A stretch of 20,890 nt of DNA from an uncultured Bacilli bacterium. Its GTDB lineage: Bacteria > Bacillota_I > Bacilli_A > RF39 > UBA660. A model generated the notes under the pieces. That model was given only the letters and a program-made list of their open reading frames with translations, was not told the origin of the DNA and did no database searches. The stretch spans positions 1 through 20,890 of the forward strand of contig CALVIK010000086.1 of NCBI GenBank assembly GCA_944329545.1. The letters run 5' to 3'. The translations under genes were made by a program, and so were the position numbers. Positions 13,202-20,873 of the stretch are shown piece after piece; the first letter of the stretch is position 1, and every line of letters starts with the position of its first letter.

Positions 13202-13471
13202 GTGAATGAAAAAATAAAAAAAAGAGTGTTAGCTGAAGCTCTTTATATGATAGAAACTAAAAAAACTTTACGAGAATTAGCCAAAGTTTTTAATGTCTCT
13301 AAAAGCACAGTTCATAAAGATTTAAAAGAAAAATTAAAAACTATCGATAATGATTTATATCATCAAGTAACATTAATTTTAACTGAACATCTTAAAATAA
13401 GGCATATTAGAGGTGGTTTATCAACTAAAAAAAAGTATCTTAAAATAGCAAATAATTCTGTTAAAAAATAG
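13202..13471 (+). CDS. spoIIID: Stage III sporulation protein D, transcriptional regulator
   Basis: A mother-cell DNA-binding protein that activates or represses sigma-E genes and helps produce sigma-K. The 89-residue product aligns with B. subtilis SpoIIID: IKKRVLAEALYMIETKKTLR, the helix-turn-helix LAKVFNVSKSTVHKDLKEKL, then EHLKIRHIRGGLSTKKKYLK. The IRHIRGG and basic C-terminal stretch, needed for DNA contact in the family, are present. The start is GTG with GGGGAGA upstream. Upstream, TATAAT at 13176 could serve as a -10, without a good -35. spoIIID directly before mbl is conserved in Bacilli. Confidence 0.95.
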   Translation: MNEKIKKRVLAEALYMIETKKTLRELAKVFNVSKSTVHKDLKEKLKTIDNDLYHQVTLILTEHLKIRHIRGGLSTKKKYLKIANNSVKK

Positions 13472-13478
13472 TATCATG

Positions 13479-13487
13479 TGTTATAAT
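13479..13487 (+). promoter_or_regulatory. Extended -10 promoter for mbl
   Basis: TGTTATAAT between spoIIID and mbl, with a weak -35 region inside the end of spoIIID. It lets mbl be expressed in vegetative cells, separately from spoIIID. Confidence 0.65.
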
Positions 13488-13513
13488 AATATTTAAGAAA
13501 AAAGGTGATAAAA

Positions 13514-14521
13514 ATGTTTTCAAAAGATATAGGAATTGATTTAGGAACAGCCAATGTTTTAATATATATCAAAGGTCAAGGAATAGTTTTAAATGAACCA
13601 AGTGTCGTAGCAATTGACGCTGATACTAAAAGACCACTTGCCGTTGGTCATGAAGCAAGAGAAATGCTTGGTAGAACGCCTGGCAAAGTAAAAGCAATAA
13701 GACCGATGAAAGATGGGGTAATTGCTGATTTTGAAATTACGGAAATAATGCTTAATAGTTTTATTAGAAAAGCTAACGCTAAAAGTTTTTTTGCTAGACC
13801 TAGAATATTAATTTGTTGTCCTTCAAATATAACTCAAGTTGAAAAAAATGCAATTAAAGAAGCTGCTGAAAGAACTGGCGCGCGAAAAGTTTATTTAGAA
13901 GAAGAACCAAAAGTAGCAGCTGTAGGTGCTGGTATGGATATTTCTAAACCAAGTGGTAATATGGTTATCGATATAGGTGGTGGAACAACAGATATCGCCA
14001 TTTTATCATTAGGTGGTATTGTTACTTCTTCTTCTATAAAAATAGCTGGTAATGTTTTTGATCAAGATATTATTAAATATATTAAAGATAAATATAAATT
14101 ATTAATTGGTGATAGAACGGCTGAAGATATTAAATTTACTATTGGAACAGTGTTTCCTGGTTCTTTAAATGAAAAAATGGAAGTAAGAGGTAGAGATTTA
14201 GTTACCGGTCTTCCACATACAGTAACTATTACTTCTGATGAAGTCGAAGAAGCATTAAGGGAAAGTGTTTATGTTATTGTTAATGCTGCTAAATCAGTTT
14301 TAGAACAAACACCGCCAGAGCTATCTGCCGATATCGTCGATAAAGGTATTGTTATTACAGGTGGCGGCGCTTTATTAAATGGCTTTGATCAATTACTTGC
14401 TCATGAGCTTAAAGTACCAGTATTTTTAGCAGAAAGTCCGCTTACTTGTGTTGTTGAAGGCACTGGCGTTTTACTTGAAAATGTAAATTTATTAGAAAAT
14501 GGTTTAAATAAAGGGTATTAG
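13514..14521 (+). CDS. mbl: Rod-shape-determining actin homologue Mbl
   Basis: MreB-like ATPase that forms membrane-associated filaments guiding lateral wall synthesis. 335 residues, full length. Seen are the phosphate-1 loop GIDLGTANVLIYIKGQGIVL, VGHEAREMLGRTPG, IRPMKDGVIADFE, CCPSNITQVEKNAIKEAAE, EEEPKVAAVGAG, the phosphate-2 loop DIGGGTTDIAILS and the adenosine motif ITGGGALLNG. The N-terminus (MFSKDIGIDLG) and the position after spoIIID identify Mbl rather than MreB or MreBH. GTG 13505 is part of the SD, so ATG 13514 is chosen. No terminator is seen before the aminopeptidase gene 30 bases downstream, so the two are probably co-transcribed. Confidence 0.95.
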   Translation: MFSKDIGIDLGTANVLIYIKGQGIVLNEPSVVAIDADTKRPLAVGHEAREMLGRTPGKVKAIRPMKDGVIADFEITEIMLNSFIRKANAKSFFARPRILICCPSNITQVEKNAIKEAAERTGARKVYLEEEPKVAAVGAGMDISKPSGNMVIDIGGGTTDIAILSLGGIVTSSSIKIAGNVFDQDIIKYIKDKYKLLIGDRTAEDIKFTIGTVFPGSLNEKMEVRGRDLVTGLPHTVTITSDEVEEALRESVYVIVNAAKSVLEQTPPELSADIVDKGIVITGGGALLNGFDQLLAHELKVPVFLAESPLTCVVEGTGVLLENVNLLENGLNKGY

Positions 14522-14551
14522 GACATACTAATAGCAGAAAGAAGGTAAAAT

Positions 14552-15955
14552 ATGGCGGAAAAAACGACAGGCGAAATTTTAAAAGAAAATTTATTTTTAA
14601 AAAAAGAAAATGGTTGGTTGAATACTAATTGTGAAGAAGAAATAATGAGTTTTGCTGAAGGCTATATAGCCTTTTTAAATAAAGCTAAAACTGAAAGAGA
14701 GTTTATTAAGGAGGCAAAAAAACTTCTTATTGAAAATGGTTTTCAAGATTTAGAGAAAGTAGGCACTTTAAATAAAGGCGATAAAGTTTTTTATATTAAT
14801 AAAAATAAAAGTTTGTTTGCGTCAATAATTGGTGAAAAACCATTAAAAGAAGGTATGCAATTAGTAGGGGCTCATGTTGATTCCCCAAGACTTGATTTAA
14901 GACCAAATCCTTTATATGAAAATACGGATATGGCTTATTTTAAAACTCGTTATTATGGGGGAATTAAAAAATACCAATGGACTTGCATTCCACTTAGTCT
15001 GCATGGCGTTTTTACTAAAGTAGATGGTGAAGTAATTGAAGTGAATATTGGTGAAAACGATAACGACCCTATTTTTACTATTTCTGATTTATTACCGCAT
15101 TTAGCTAAAAAACAAGAAAAGAAAACTTTAGCTGATGGTATTGAAGGCGAAGATTTAAATATTTTAATTGGCAGTAAACCATTTAAAGATAGTAAAGTTT
15201 CAGAAAAAGTAAAATTAAACATTTTAAATATTTTGAATAAAAAATATGGTATTACAGAAAAAGACTTTATAAGCGCAGAATTAGAGCTTGTACCAGCGTT
15301 TAAAGCTAAATCTTTAGGTTTTGATAGTAGTATGGTAGCAGCTTATGGTCAAGATGATAAAGTGTGTGCTTATACATCATTAAAAGCCTTGTTAAATGTT
15401 TGTAATAATAAAACAGCAACTGTTGTTTTAGCAGATAAAGAGGAAATAGGCAGTATGGGAAATACTGGGATGTCTTCAGAAGTTTTTGAATATTATGTTA
15501 ATGAACTTTTAAATAAATTAAATCAAAATGATTATAATATGGTAAATACCGTACTTTGTCATAGTAAAATGCTTTCAGCTGATGTTACAGCCGCTTACGA
15601 CCCTAATTTTACTGATGTTTTTGAAAAACACAATGACGCTTATTTAAGTAAAGGTGTTTCAATTAATAAATATACCGGAGGTAATGGTAAAAGTGGTGCG
15701 AGTGACGCTAATGCTGAATTTATTAGTTATGTCAGAGGTGTTTTAGAAAAAAATAATATTACTTATCAAATGACCGATATGGGTAAAATAGGCGCTGGTG
15801 GCGGCGGAACAATTGCGTATATTTTAGCTAATCGTGGTATGGAAGTTATTGATCTTGGAATTCCAGTTTTGTCAATGCATTCACCATACGAAATAACTAG
15901 TAAATTTGATATTTATATGGCTTATCTTACTTATAAAACTTTCTACGAAGGATAG
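14552..15955 (+). CDS. M18-family aminopeptidase
   Basis: Cytosolic di-zinc aminopeptidase that removes N-terminal residues from peptides, forming large tetrahedral oligomers in the family. 467 residues, as expected for bacterial M18. Metal and active-site blocks: VGAHVDSPRLDLRPNP (His108), FDSSMVAAYGQDDKVCAY, LADKEEIGSMG, MLSADVTAAYDP and VLSMHSPYEITSK near the C-terminus. GGNGKSGASDANAE and IGAGGGGTIAY are further M18 landmarks. The start ATG has AGAAGG 7 bases before it. It follows mbl, an arrangement I do not know from B. subtilis. The likely job is peptide recycling; specificity cannot be read from sequence. Confidence 0.92.
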   Translation: MAEKTTGEILKENLFLKKENGWLNTNCEEEIMSFAEGYIAFLNKAKTEREFIKEAKKLLIENGFQDLEKVGTLNKGDKVFYINKNKSLFASIIGEKPLKEGMQLVGAHVDSPRLDLRPNPLYENTDMAYFKTRYYGGIKKYQWTCIPLSLHGVFTKVDGEVIEVNIGENDNDPIFTISDLLPHLAKKQEKKTLADGIEGEDLNILIGSKPFKDSKVSEKVKLNILNILNKKYGITEKDFISAELELVPAFKAKSLGFDSSMVAAYGQDDKVCAYTSLKALLNVCNNKTATVVLADKEEIGSMGNTGMSSEVFEYYVNELLNKLNQNDYNMVNTVLCHSKMLSADVTAAYDPNFTDVFEKHNDAYLSKGVSINKYTGGNGKSGASDANAEFISYVRGVLEKNNITYQMTDMGKIGAGGGGTIAYILANRGMEVIDLGIPVLSMHSPYEITSKFDIYMAYLTYKTFYEG

Positions 15956-15966
15956 AAAGTTTTTAT
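15936..15966 (+). terminator. Intrinsic terminator of mbl-aminopeptidase unit
   Basis: AAACTTTCTA (15936-15945) pairs with TAGAAAGTTT (15953-15962), with a 7-base loop and then a T run. The TAG stop is the first triplet of the 3' arm. Confidence 0.85.
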
Positions 15967-15994
15967 TTACAGTGAAAAAAAGTAATGTTATAAT
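15966..15994 (+). promoter_or_regulatory. Promoter, copy A of a repeated promoter
   Basis: TTTACA, 17 bases, TATAAT with an extended TG. The surrounding stretch from 15960 to about 16006 is nearly the same as 16525 to about 16571. Confidence 0.8.
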
Positions 15995-16014
15995 TTGTGA
16001 TAGGAGAATGAAAG

Positions 16015-16512
16015 ATGAAAACAGAATTTCGATATTTAAATTTAGAAACACTTATCAATTTAACTTTATTTTTTACAATCGATAATGAAGATAGATATAT
16101 TATAGATAATTATGATATTAATAGATTTTGGCAAGTACTTAACGAAAATTTAACTAAACAAAATATTAAAGGTGTTATTTGTAAAGATAAAATACTTTCA
16201 AAAGATAATTTTCAAGTGTATAAAAATGAAGAAAATGGCTTAGAATATTATATACTATATCCTTGGATAGATTTTGTAGAATTTACTTATAATTTAACTG
16301 GAAGTATATCAAGTGATATTTTGTTAGCTTGTCATCAAAATAATTTATATCAAAATTTATCACCAAGAAGTAAAGAGGAGTTAACAACGCTAAATCAAAT
16401 TTATCAACAAAATATAATAGAAATAGAAAAAGAAAATACAAAAAAACATGATTTTTATAATCGAAGAATAAAACAAATTATCAAACAAAAAAAAAGAAAA
16501 CAAATTAGTTAA
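16015..16512 (+). CDS. Hypothetical protein with basic coiled-coil C-terminus
   Basis: 165 residues, no signal peptide and no membrane segment. I do not recognise the family. Residues of about 1-110 are mixed alpha/beta in look, rich in Asn, Tyr, Leu and Ile, with an aromatic patch (YYILYPWIDFVEF). Residues of about 118-165 are a continuous charged helix that turns strongly basic (RRIKQIIKQKKRKQIS), suggesting contact with nucleic acid or an acidic membrane surface (inference). The RBS is TAGGAGA, 7 bases before ATG. Its promoter is near-identical to that of the next gene, and no terminator is visible between the two. Confidence 0.6.
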   Translation: MKTEFRYLNLETLINLTLFFTIDNEDRYIIDNYDINRFWQVLNENLTKQNIKGVICKDKILSKDNFQVYKNEENGLEYYILYPWIDFVEFTYNLTGSISSDILLACHQNNLYQNLSPRSKEELTTLNQIYQQNIIEIEKENTKKHDFYNRRIKQIIKQKKRKQIS

Positions 16513-16530
16513 TATTTATGTTTATTTTTA

Positions 16531-16559
16531 TTTACAATGAAAAAGAGCAATGTTATAAT
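16531..16559 (+). promoter_or_regulatory. Promoter, copy B of a repeated promoter
   Basis: TTTACA (16531-16536), 17 bases, TATAAT (16554-16559) with extended TG at 16551. Counterpart of copy A at 15966. Confidence 0.8.
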
Positions 16560-16580
16560 TTATAGTAGGAGGAATCAAAA

Positions 16581-17105
16581 ATGGAAACAGAAACTATTGT
16601 TTTGATTGTTAGTATTATAATTGGTCTTTTAGCTTGTTTTATGGGTTATCGATTAAATAAAATCCTCGTTATGATTATTGGTTTTTATATTGGTTATAAG
16701 CTTGGAGATGCTTTTTTACCACAATTAATATCTGATGATGTTATTGTGACTTTTGTTTCAATTGTAATTGGTATTATAATTGGATTTATAGCTTTTGGAA
16801 CATATTTATTTGGTGTCTTTATTTTATGCTTTTTCCTTGCTTATAGTATTTGTGAAGCATTTATTGATATTGATACCTTAAAAATTATTATTGGTGTCGT
16901 GGCCGGTGTTGTTGCTGGTATCGTTGGTGTCAAATTTGTTAGACCGATTATTATAATTACAACAAGTTTAACTGGTGGATTTTTAGTAGTTAGTTCGGCT
17001 ATCCAGTTACTTAATATTGATAGTACAGCTATTTATATTATTTGTGGTCTTATATTAGCGGCTATTGGTGCATTAAGTCAATTTAGAAATAAAGAAGAAG
17101 CTTAA
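16581..17105 (+). CDS. DUF4203/TMEM198-like membrane protein
   Basis: 174 residues forming about six to seven hydrophobic helices with few polar residues between. The repeated Gly-rich helices (FMGYRLNKILVMIIGFYIGYKLG, with GVVAGVVAGIVGVKFVRP later) fit the TM7S3/TM198-like (DUF4203) family, a bacterial membrane family of unknown function. The C-terminal tail is short and charged (QFRNKEEA), likely cytosolic. AGGAGG lies 9 bases before the start. It shares its promoter type with the preceding gene and is followed by its own terminator. Confidence 0.7.
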   Translation: METETIVLIVSIIIGLLACFMGYRLNKILVMIIGFYIGYKLGDAFLPQLISDDVIVTFVSIVIGIIIGFIAFGTYLFGVFILCFFLAYSICEAFIDIDTLKIIIGVVAGVVAGIVGVKFVRPIIIITTSLTGGFLVVSSAIQLLNIDSTAIYIICGLILAAIGALSQFRNKEEA

Positions 17106-17118
17106 AAACTTCTTTTTT
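17095..17118 (+). terminator. Intrinsic terminator of the DUF4203-like gene
   Basis: AAGAAG (17095-17100) pairs with CTTCTT (17109-17114), then a T run. The TAA stop is in the loop. Confidence 0.75.
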
Positions 17119-17176
17119 TAGTATAGAATTAAATTAATATAGGGGATTTTTTTAAATAATGTTTCTTAAATCTAAT

Positions 17177-17206
17177 TTGCAAATTTTTATATAAATGTGG
17201 TAGAAT
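17177..17206 (+). promoter_or_regulatory. Promoter for the TagO-like gene
   Basis: TTGCAA (17177-17182), 18 bases, TAGAAT (17201-17206) preceded by TGG, i.e. an extended -10. Confidence 0.75.
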
Positions 17207-17226
17207 ATAACCAAGAGGTGAGGTGC

Positions 17227-18291
17227 GTGAGTGAAGAATTAATAACCAGAATTTTTCTAATGGTTATGGTGACATTTTTATTTGTCGCTTTCTTAGTTCC
17301 TGTGATTAAAAAAATAGCTTTTCATATTGGAGCTTTAGATATTCCAAATTCGCGAAAAGTTCATACAAAACCAATGCCAAGACTTGGAGGATTAGCTATT
17401 TATTTTGGCTTTTTACTTGGTTATATGCTATTTGGTGAACCAAGTCAAATGATGAATTCCATTTTAATAGGGGCAGCGGTTTTAGTATTTACAGGAGTAA
17501 TTGATGATATCAAACCTATAAGAGCATCGTATAAACTTATTGGGCAAATAATTGCTGCTTGTATTGTTGCTTTTTATGGAGAAATATTACTTAAAGATAT
17601 AAGCGCTTTTGGTTTTTATATTGATTTTGGAATATTTGCCTATCCAATAACTGTATTTTTTATTGTTGCTTGTATTAACTGTTTAAATTTAATAGATGGT
17701 TTAGATGGACTTGCTGCTGGTATTAGTGCGATTTATTATATTACTATTGGTATTATAGCAACTATATTAGGTCATTTAGGAACTGATGTTATGTTAACAT
17801 TTATTATGTTAGGAGCAACTTTAGGGTTCTTAGTTCATAATTTTCACCCAGCTTCAATTTTTGCTGGTGATTCCGGCTCAATGTTTATGGGATTTATGAT
17901 ATCTATAATCGCTTTGTTAGGATTTAAAAACATCACTTTAACATCTTTTATTATTCCAGTTCTTATTTTAGCTATTCCGATTTTAGATACTTTATTTGCT
18001 ATTATTAGAAGACTTTTAAAAGGCGAAAGTATTTCTAAACCCGACAAATTCCATCTACATCATCAACTGTTAAATAAAAATTTTTCTCATCGGGATACTG
18101 TTTTAGTTATTTTAGGAATTGATGCGTTATTTGCTTTTGCATCTATCGTTTATGTACTGCAAGATAGGGTACTTGGTTATATAATTTATTCTGTTTTAGT
18201 AATTATAGTTTTAGTTTTTGTTTTAAAAACCAATGTAATTATGGATCATGACACTTTTATGAAAAAATTGCGTTCTAGTACGAAAAAATAA
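17227..18291 (+). CDS. tagO: Undecaprenyl-phosphate GlcNAc-1-phosphate transferase (TagO/WecA type)
   Basis: Integral membrane enzyme that loads a sugar phosphate (GlcNAc-1-P in TagO) on undecaprenyl phosphate, starting wall teichoic acid or other envelope polymers. 354 residues with about ten to eleven transmembrane helices. Catalytic landmarks: VHTKPMPRLGGLAIYFGF, GVIDDIKPIRASYKL (the DDxxxxxxxK block), NLIDGLDGLAAG, HPASIFAGDSGSMFMGF and PDKFHLHHQLLNK. These fit TagO/WecA rather than MraY. The GTG at 17197 lies ahead of the -10, so it cannot be transcribed; GTG 17227 has AGAGGTGAGGTG upstream. Downstream teichoic acid genes are not in the window, so the polymer is unknown. Confidence 0.88.
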   Translation: MSEELITRIFLMVMVTFLFVAFLVPVIKKIAFHIGALDIPNSRKVHTKPMPRLGGLAIYFGFLLGYMLFGEPSQMMNSILIGAAVLVFTGVIDDIKPIRASYKLIGQIIAACIVAFYGEILLKDISAFGFYIDFGIFAYPITVFFIVACINCLNLIDGLDGLAAGISAIYYITIGIIATILGHLGTDVMLTFIMLGATLGFLVHNFHPASIFAGDSGSMFMGFMISIIALLGFKNITLTSFIIPVLILAIPILDTLFAIIRRLLKGESISKPDKFHLHHQLLNKNFSHRDTVLVILGIDALFAFASIVYVLQDRVLGYIIYSVLVIIVLVFVLKTNVIMDHDTFMKKLRSSTKK

Positions 18292-18292
18292 T

Positions 18293-18315
18293 TATGCTTT
18301 ATGCATATTTTTTTT
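18293..18315 (+). terminator. Intrinsic terminator of the TagO-like gene
   Basis: TATGC (18293-18297), 5-base loop, GCATA (18303-18307), then a long T run, 2 bases after the stop. Confidence 0.75.
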
Positions 18316-18345
18316 ATTCTCACCAATAATAAAAATGGTGATTTT

Positions 18346-19065
18346 ATGAATATGGATTTTTCAGAAGTAGGTGTAGTTATTTATCGTGGTTTAATTTCCT
18401 TAGTCGCCCTTTTTTTAGTAACAAAAATGCTTGGCAAAAAGCAAGTGTCACAACTTAGTTTGTTTGATTATGTTATTGGTATATCTATTGGAAACTTTGC
18501 TGCGGAAATGACAGTTAATTTAGATACTAATGAGATAAATGGCATAGTGGCTGTTTTGGTATTTGGTTTTGTCGCTTATATTGTTTCGATTGCTACTATG
18601 AAAAGTATTGTTTTAATAAAATTTTTTATGGGCAAACCCACTTTATTAATTCAAGATGGAAAATTATTAATGGAAGGTCTAAAAAAAGTAAAATTTGATA
18701 TTAATGATTTATTAGAAGAGTGCCGTGGTAAAGGCTATTTCGATATTAGCCAAATAGCGTATGCTGTTATGGAAATAAATGGTCAGTTGAGCATTTTGCC
18801 GAAAAGTGAATATGCCCCCCCAACTTTAAAAGATTTAAATATAAAAAAGCCTAAAGCAACAATGTGCGCGAATATAATAATCGACGGTTGTATTATGTCA
18901 GAAGCTTTAACTGATATGCAGAAAAATGAAAAATGGCTTCGACATGAATTAAAAACAAAGGGGGTAAGATTAGAAGATGTTTTATTAGCTACTTTAGATG
19001 AGGAAGAAAAATTAATGGTTTACGAAAAAAATGTCAATGTGCGCAAATACAATATTTTAGAATAG
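18346..19065 (+). CDS. DUF421 (YetF/YrbG-type) membrane protein
   Basis: 239 residues. Three N-terminal transmembrane helices (about 8-25, 39-58, 65-85) precede a soluble domain with landmarks LGKKQVSQLSLFDYVIGISIGN, GKPTLLIQDGKLL and DINDLLEECRGKGYFDISQIAYAVME, which place it in DUF421. In spore formers relatives occur in the inner spore membrane and affect germination and resistance; function in others is unknown. The upstream ATG 18301 lies in the preceding terminator and is rejected; ATG 18346 has GGTGA 4 bases before it. No promoter is obvious after the terminator, so read-through or a weak promoter is possible. Confidence 0.85.
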   Translation: MNMDFSEVGVVIYRGLISLVALFLVTKMLGKKQVSQLSLFDYVIGISIGNFAAEMTVNLDTNEINGIVAVLVFGFVAYIVSIATMKSIVLIKFFMGKPTLLIQDGKLLMEGLKKVKFDINDLLEECRGKGYFDISQIAYAVMEINGQLSILPKSEYAPPTLKDLNIKKPKATMCANIIIDGCIMSEALTDMQKNEKWLRHELKTKGVRLEDVLLATLDEEEKLMVYEKNVNVRKYNILE

Positions 19066-19092
19066 ACAAATTATTATAATATTTGCTATACT
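19063..19092 (+). promoter_or_regulatory. Promoter for the Nudix gene
   Basis: TAGACA (19063-19068), 18 bases, TATACT (19087-19092) preceded by TGC, an extended -10. The -35 overlaps the stop of the DUF421 gene. Confidence 0.6.
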
Positions 19093-19107
19093 AATTACGG
19101 TGATATA

Positions 19108-19551
19108 ATGAATAGACATTTTTGTGCATCGGTTTTTGTCATAAACCCTAATGATAGAAAAATCTTATTAGTTAAACACGGTATTTTTAATAAATGGGTT
19201 CAACCTGGTGGCCATATGGAAGATAACGAAGCACCAGAAGAAGCCGCAATGCGCGAAGTATATGAAGAAACTGGGATGAAAATAAAATTGCTTGGTGAAC
19301 GCTTTCCAAGGGAAGATGATATGGTAAGGCCTTTAGGCATTCAGTGTAATCGTAAAGAAGATGGTATAAAAATATTTGATATTATTTATGTCGGAATACC
19401 TGTTAATGGCGATGCTAATTTAATTATTAGTGATGAAAGTAAAGGTATCGGCTGGTTTTCTCGTAAGGAATTAGATAATATGGATGTTTTCCCTGATGTA
19501 AAAATAACCATGGATTATATTTTAAAAAATTATTTTAATAGTAAAATGTAA
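19108..19551 (+). CDS. Nudix hydrolase
   Basis: 147-residue cytosolic hydrolase of nucleoside-diphosphate-linked compounds. The Nudix box is intact: GHMEDNEAPEEAAMREV followed by YEETGM, giving the GX5EX7REUXEEXGU metal-binding loop. ASVFVIN and KILLVKHGIFNKWVQPGG form the usual strands before it, and a Cys/Arg-containing loop (RPLGIQCNRKEDG) may set specificity. Substrate cannot be told from the sequence; both housecleaning of oxidised nucleotides and pyrophosphate removal are possible. GGTGA lies 4 bases before ATG. It is transcribed from its own extended -10 promoter and ends in a strong terminator. Confidence 0.9.
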   Translation: MNRHFCASVFVINPNDRKILLVKHGIFNKWVQPGGHMEDNEAPEEAAMREVYEETGMKIKLLGERFPREDDMVRPLGIQCNRKEDGIKIFDIIYVGIPVNGDANLIISDESKGIGWFSRKELDNMDVFPDVKITMDYILKNYFNSKM

Positions 19552-19574
19552 GTAAAAATGCTTACATTTTTATT
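19543..19574 (+). terminator. Intrinsic terminator of the Nudix gene
   Basis: AAAATGTAAG (19543-19552) pairs with CTTACATTTT (19561-19570), with an 8-base loop and a T-rich run. The TAA stop lies in the 5' arm. Confidence 0.85.
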
Positions 19575-19792
19575 ATTAAAAAATTAGTATCGATATAAAT
19601 GATGAAAGTCATAAACTTAAGGTTTTTAATTAGTATATAAAACCGCTATATTTTACAACAATATTACCTTTAATTATAGTTAATTATAATTAACTATAGT
19701 TTTTTAAATTACTTGTTTCATAAAATTGTTTTTGTATTTTGTTAAAAAGTGTTAAAAAAACACAAATAAATGTCAACTTTTGATATAAAAAA
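19571..19792. other. 222-base gene-free stretch with AT palindrome
   Basis: No credible gene between two convergent terminators. It holds a perfect 24-bp palindrome at 19675-19698 (arm TATAGTTAATTA), followed by six T residues, and a smaller inverted repeat GGTTTT (19621-19626) / AAAACC (19639-19644). These may be extra terminators, a protein site or part of a small RNA; no clear promoter was found. Confidence 0.5.
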
Positions 19793-19811
19793 AACTTACA
19801 TAAAGTAAGTT
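19785..19811 (-). terminator. Intrinsic terminator of the antiporter gene
   Basis: GTAAGTT (19805-19811) and AACTTAC (19793-19799) pair over 5 bases, followed on the minus strand by an eight-base T run. It overlaps the stop codon. Confidence 0.85.
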
Positions 19812-20829
19812 AACGAATGATGCCAGTAAAAACTAAAATCAAAAATAATAAATAAAATAAACCACAAGTTAATAGCATTTTTACTGTCATATGTTTTTTG
19901 CTTTTTAATTCTAAATACAAAAGAGTTGCGGAAGTGATAGCGATTAAAGCACTTAAAAAAGTTCCATTGCTATTTAAAGACCAATCAGTCATTAAAATAC
20001 CAATAGCCGGTAAAATAGAGGCTTGAAACATCATGGCGCCTGTAATGTTACCTAAAGCTAAAGTATCTTTTTCCCTAGAAATCCAAATAATGCTGTTAAA
20101 TTTTTCCGGGAGTTCTGTTGCAATAGGTGTTAAAATTATTGCTAAAACAAAAGCCGGTATTCCAAGTAGAGTGGAGACATATGTTAAACTATTTACGAAA
20201 ATATCCGCGCTAGTTACAATAAGCATTAAAGCTAAAATTAACTGTATTAAAACTAAAATAATAACATATTTATGTTCCATTATTTTTTTATTACCGAAAG
20301 ACAAATAAAATTTAGGCAAATCACTTTCAATATTTTTGTTTTCTTTAACTAGTTTAATAACATATACAAAGTAACTTAAAACTAAAATAGCAGCAAAAAT
20401 TACTTTAACATTTTTCATTTCACTAGGAATAAAACCACATATGAGCGCTAAAGAAAAAGCAAAAACAAAAAATTTTAAATCATGACTGGCCACTTCAGTA
20501 TCGACGACTATTTTATCTTTGTGTTTTCTTTTATGTTTAAAACCAATAACTGCGCAACCAGTAACAAACATAGTTAAAGTTGAAAGCATTAAAGGGGCTC
20601 CTAAAATAGCGCCAATACCAATTTCACTAGCGTGAGCTTTATCACCCGATAAAAGTGCAATAATAGGAATTAAGGTTTCTGGTAAGGCCGTACCAATAGC
20701 TGCTAAAATAGAACCAACTGCTCCTTCTGATAGTTTTAATAATTTACCGAGCCATTCAACCGCGTTTACAAATAATTCGGCAGCTAACAATATTAGTATT
20801 AAGCTAATAAACAGTAAAATTATTTCCAT
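19810..20829 (-). CDS. Sodium/calcium exchanger family antiporter
   Basis: 339-residue membrane protein of the cation/Ca2+ exchanger superfamily (YrbG type) with about ten helices in two inverted halves. The two alpha repeats are visible: GSILAAIGTALPETLIPIIA near residue 39 and LAIILTPIATELPEKFNSII near residue 232, each with the conserved acidic residue after a TxLPE or TELPE turn that binds the cation. A charged cytosolic loop (KHKRKHKDKIVVD) separates the halves. It probably exports Ca2+ in exchange for Na+ or H+; the ion pair is not proven by sequence. The start ATG has GGTGA 4 bases before it. Convergent with the Nudix gene. Confidence 0.88.
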   Translation of the reverse strand: MEIILLFISLILILLAAELFVNAVEWLGKLLKLSEGAVGSILAAIGTALPETLIPIIALLSGDKAHASEIGIGAILGAPLMLSTLTMFVTGCAVIGFKHKRKHKDKIVVDTEVASHDLKFFVFAFSLALICGFIPSEMKNVKVIFAAILVLSYFVYVIKLVKENKNIESDLPKFYLSFGNKKIMEHKYVIILVLIQLILALMLIVTSADIFVNSLTYVSTLLGIPAFVLAIILTPIATELPEKFNSIIWISREKDTLALGNITGAMMFQASILPAIGILMTDWSLNSNGTFLSALIAITSATLLYLELKSKKHMTVKMLLTCGLFYLLFLILVFTGIIR

Positions 20830-20844
20830 ATAATCACCGTAATA

Positions 20845-20873
20845 AATATACTATTTTTCTATTTTTAAGTCAA
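20845..20873 (-). promoter_or_regulatory. Promoter of the antiporter gene
   Basis: On the minus strand: TTGACT (20873-20868), 17 bases, TATATT (20850-20845), then GGTGAT and the start. Confidence 0.8.

Noticed and set aside
20033..20308. Plus-strand frame inside the antiporter gene
   Set aside because: Antisense shadow with no SD or recognisable domain.
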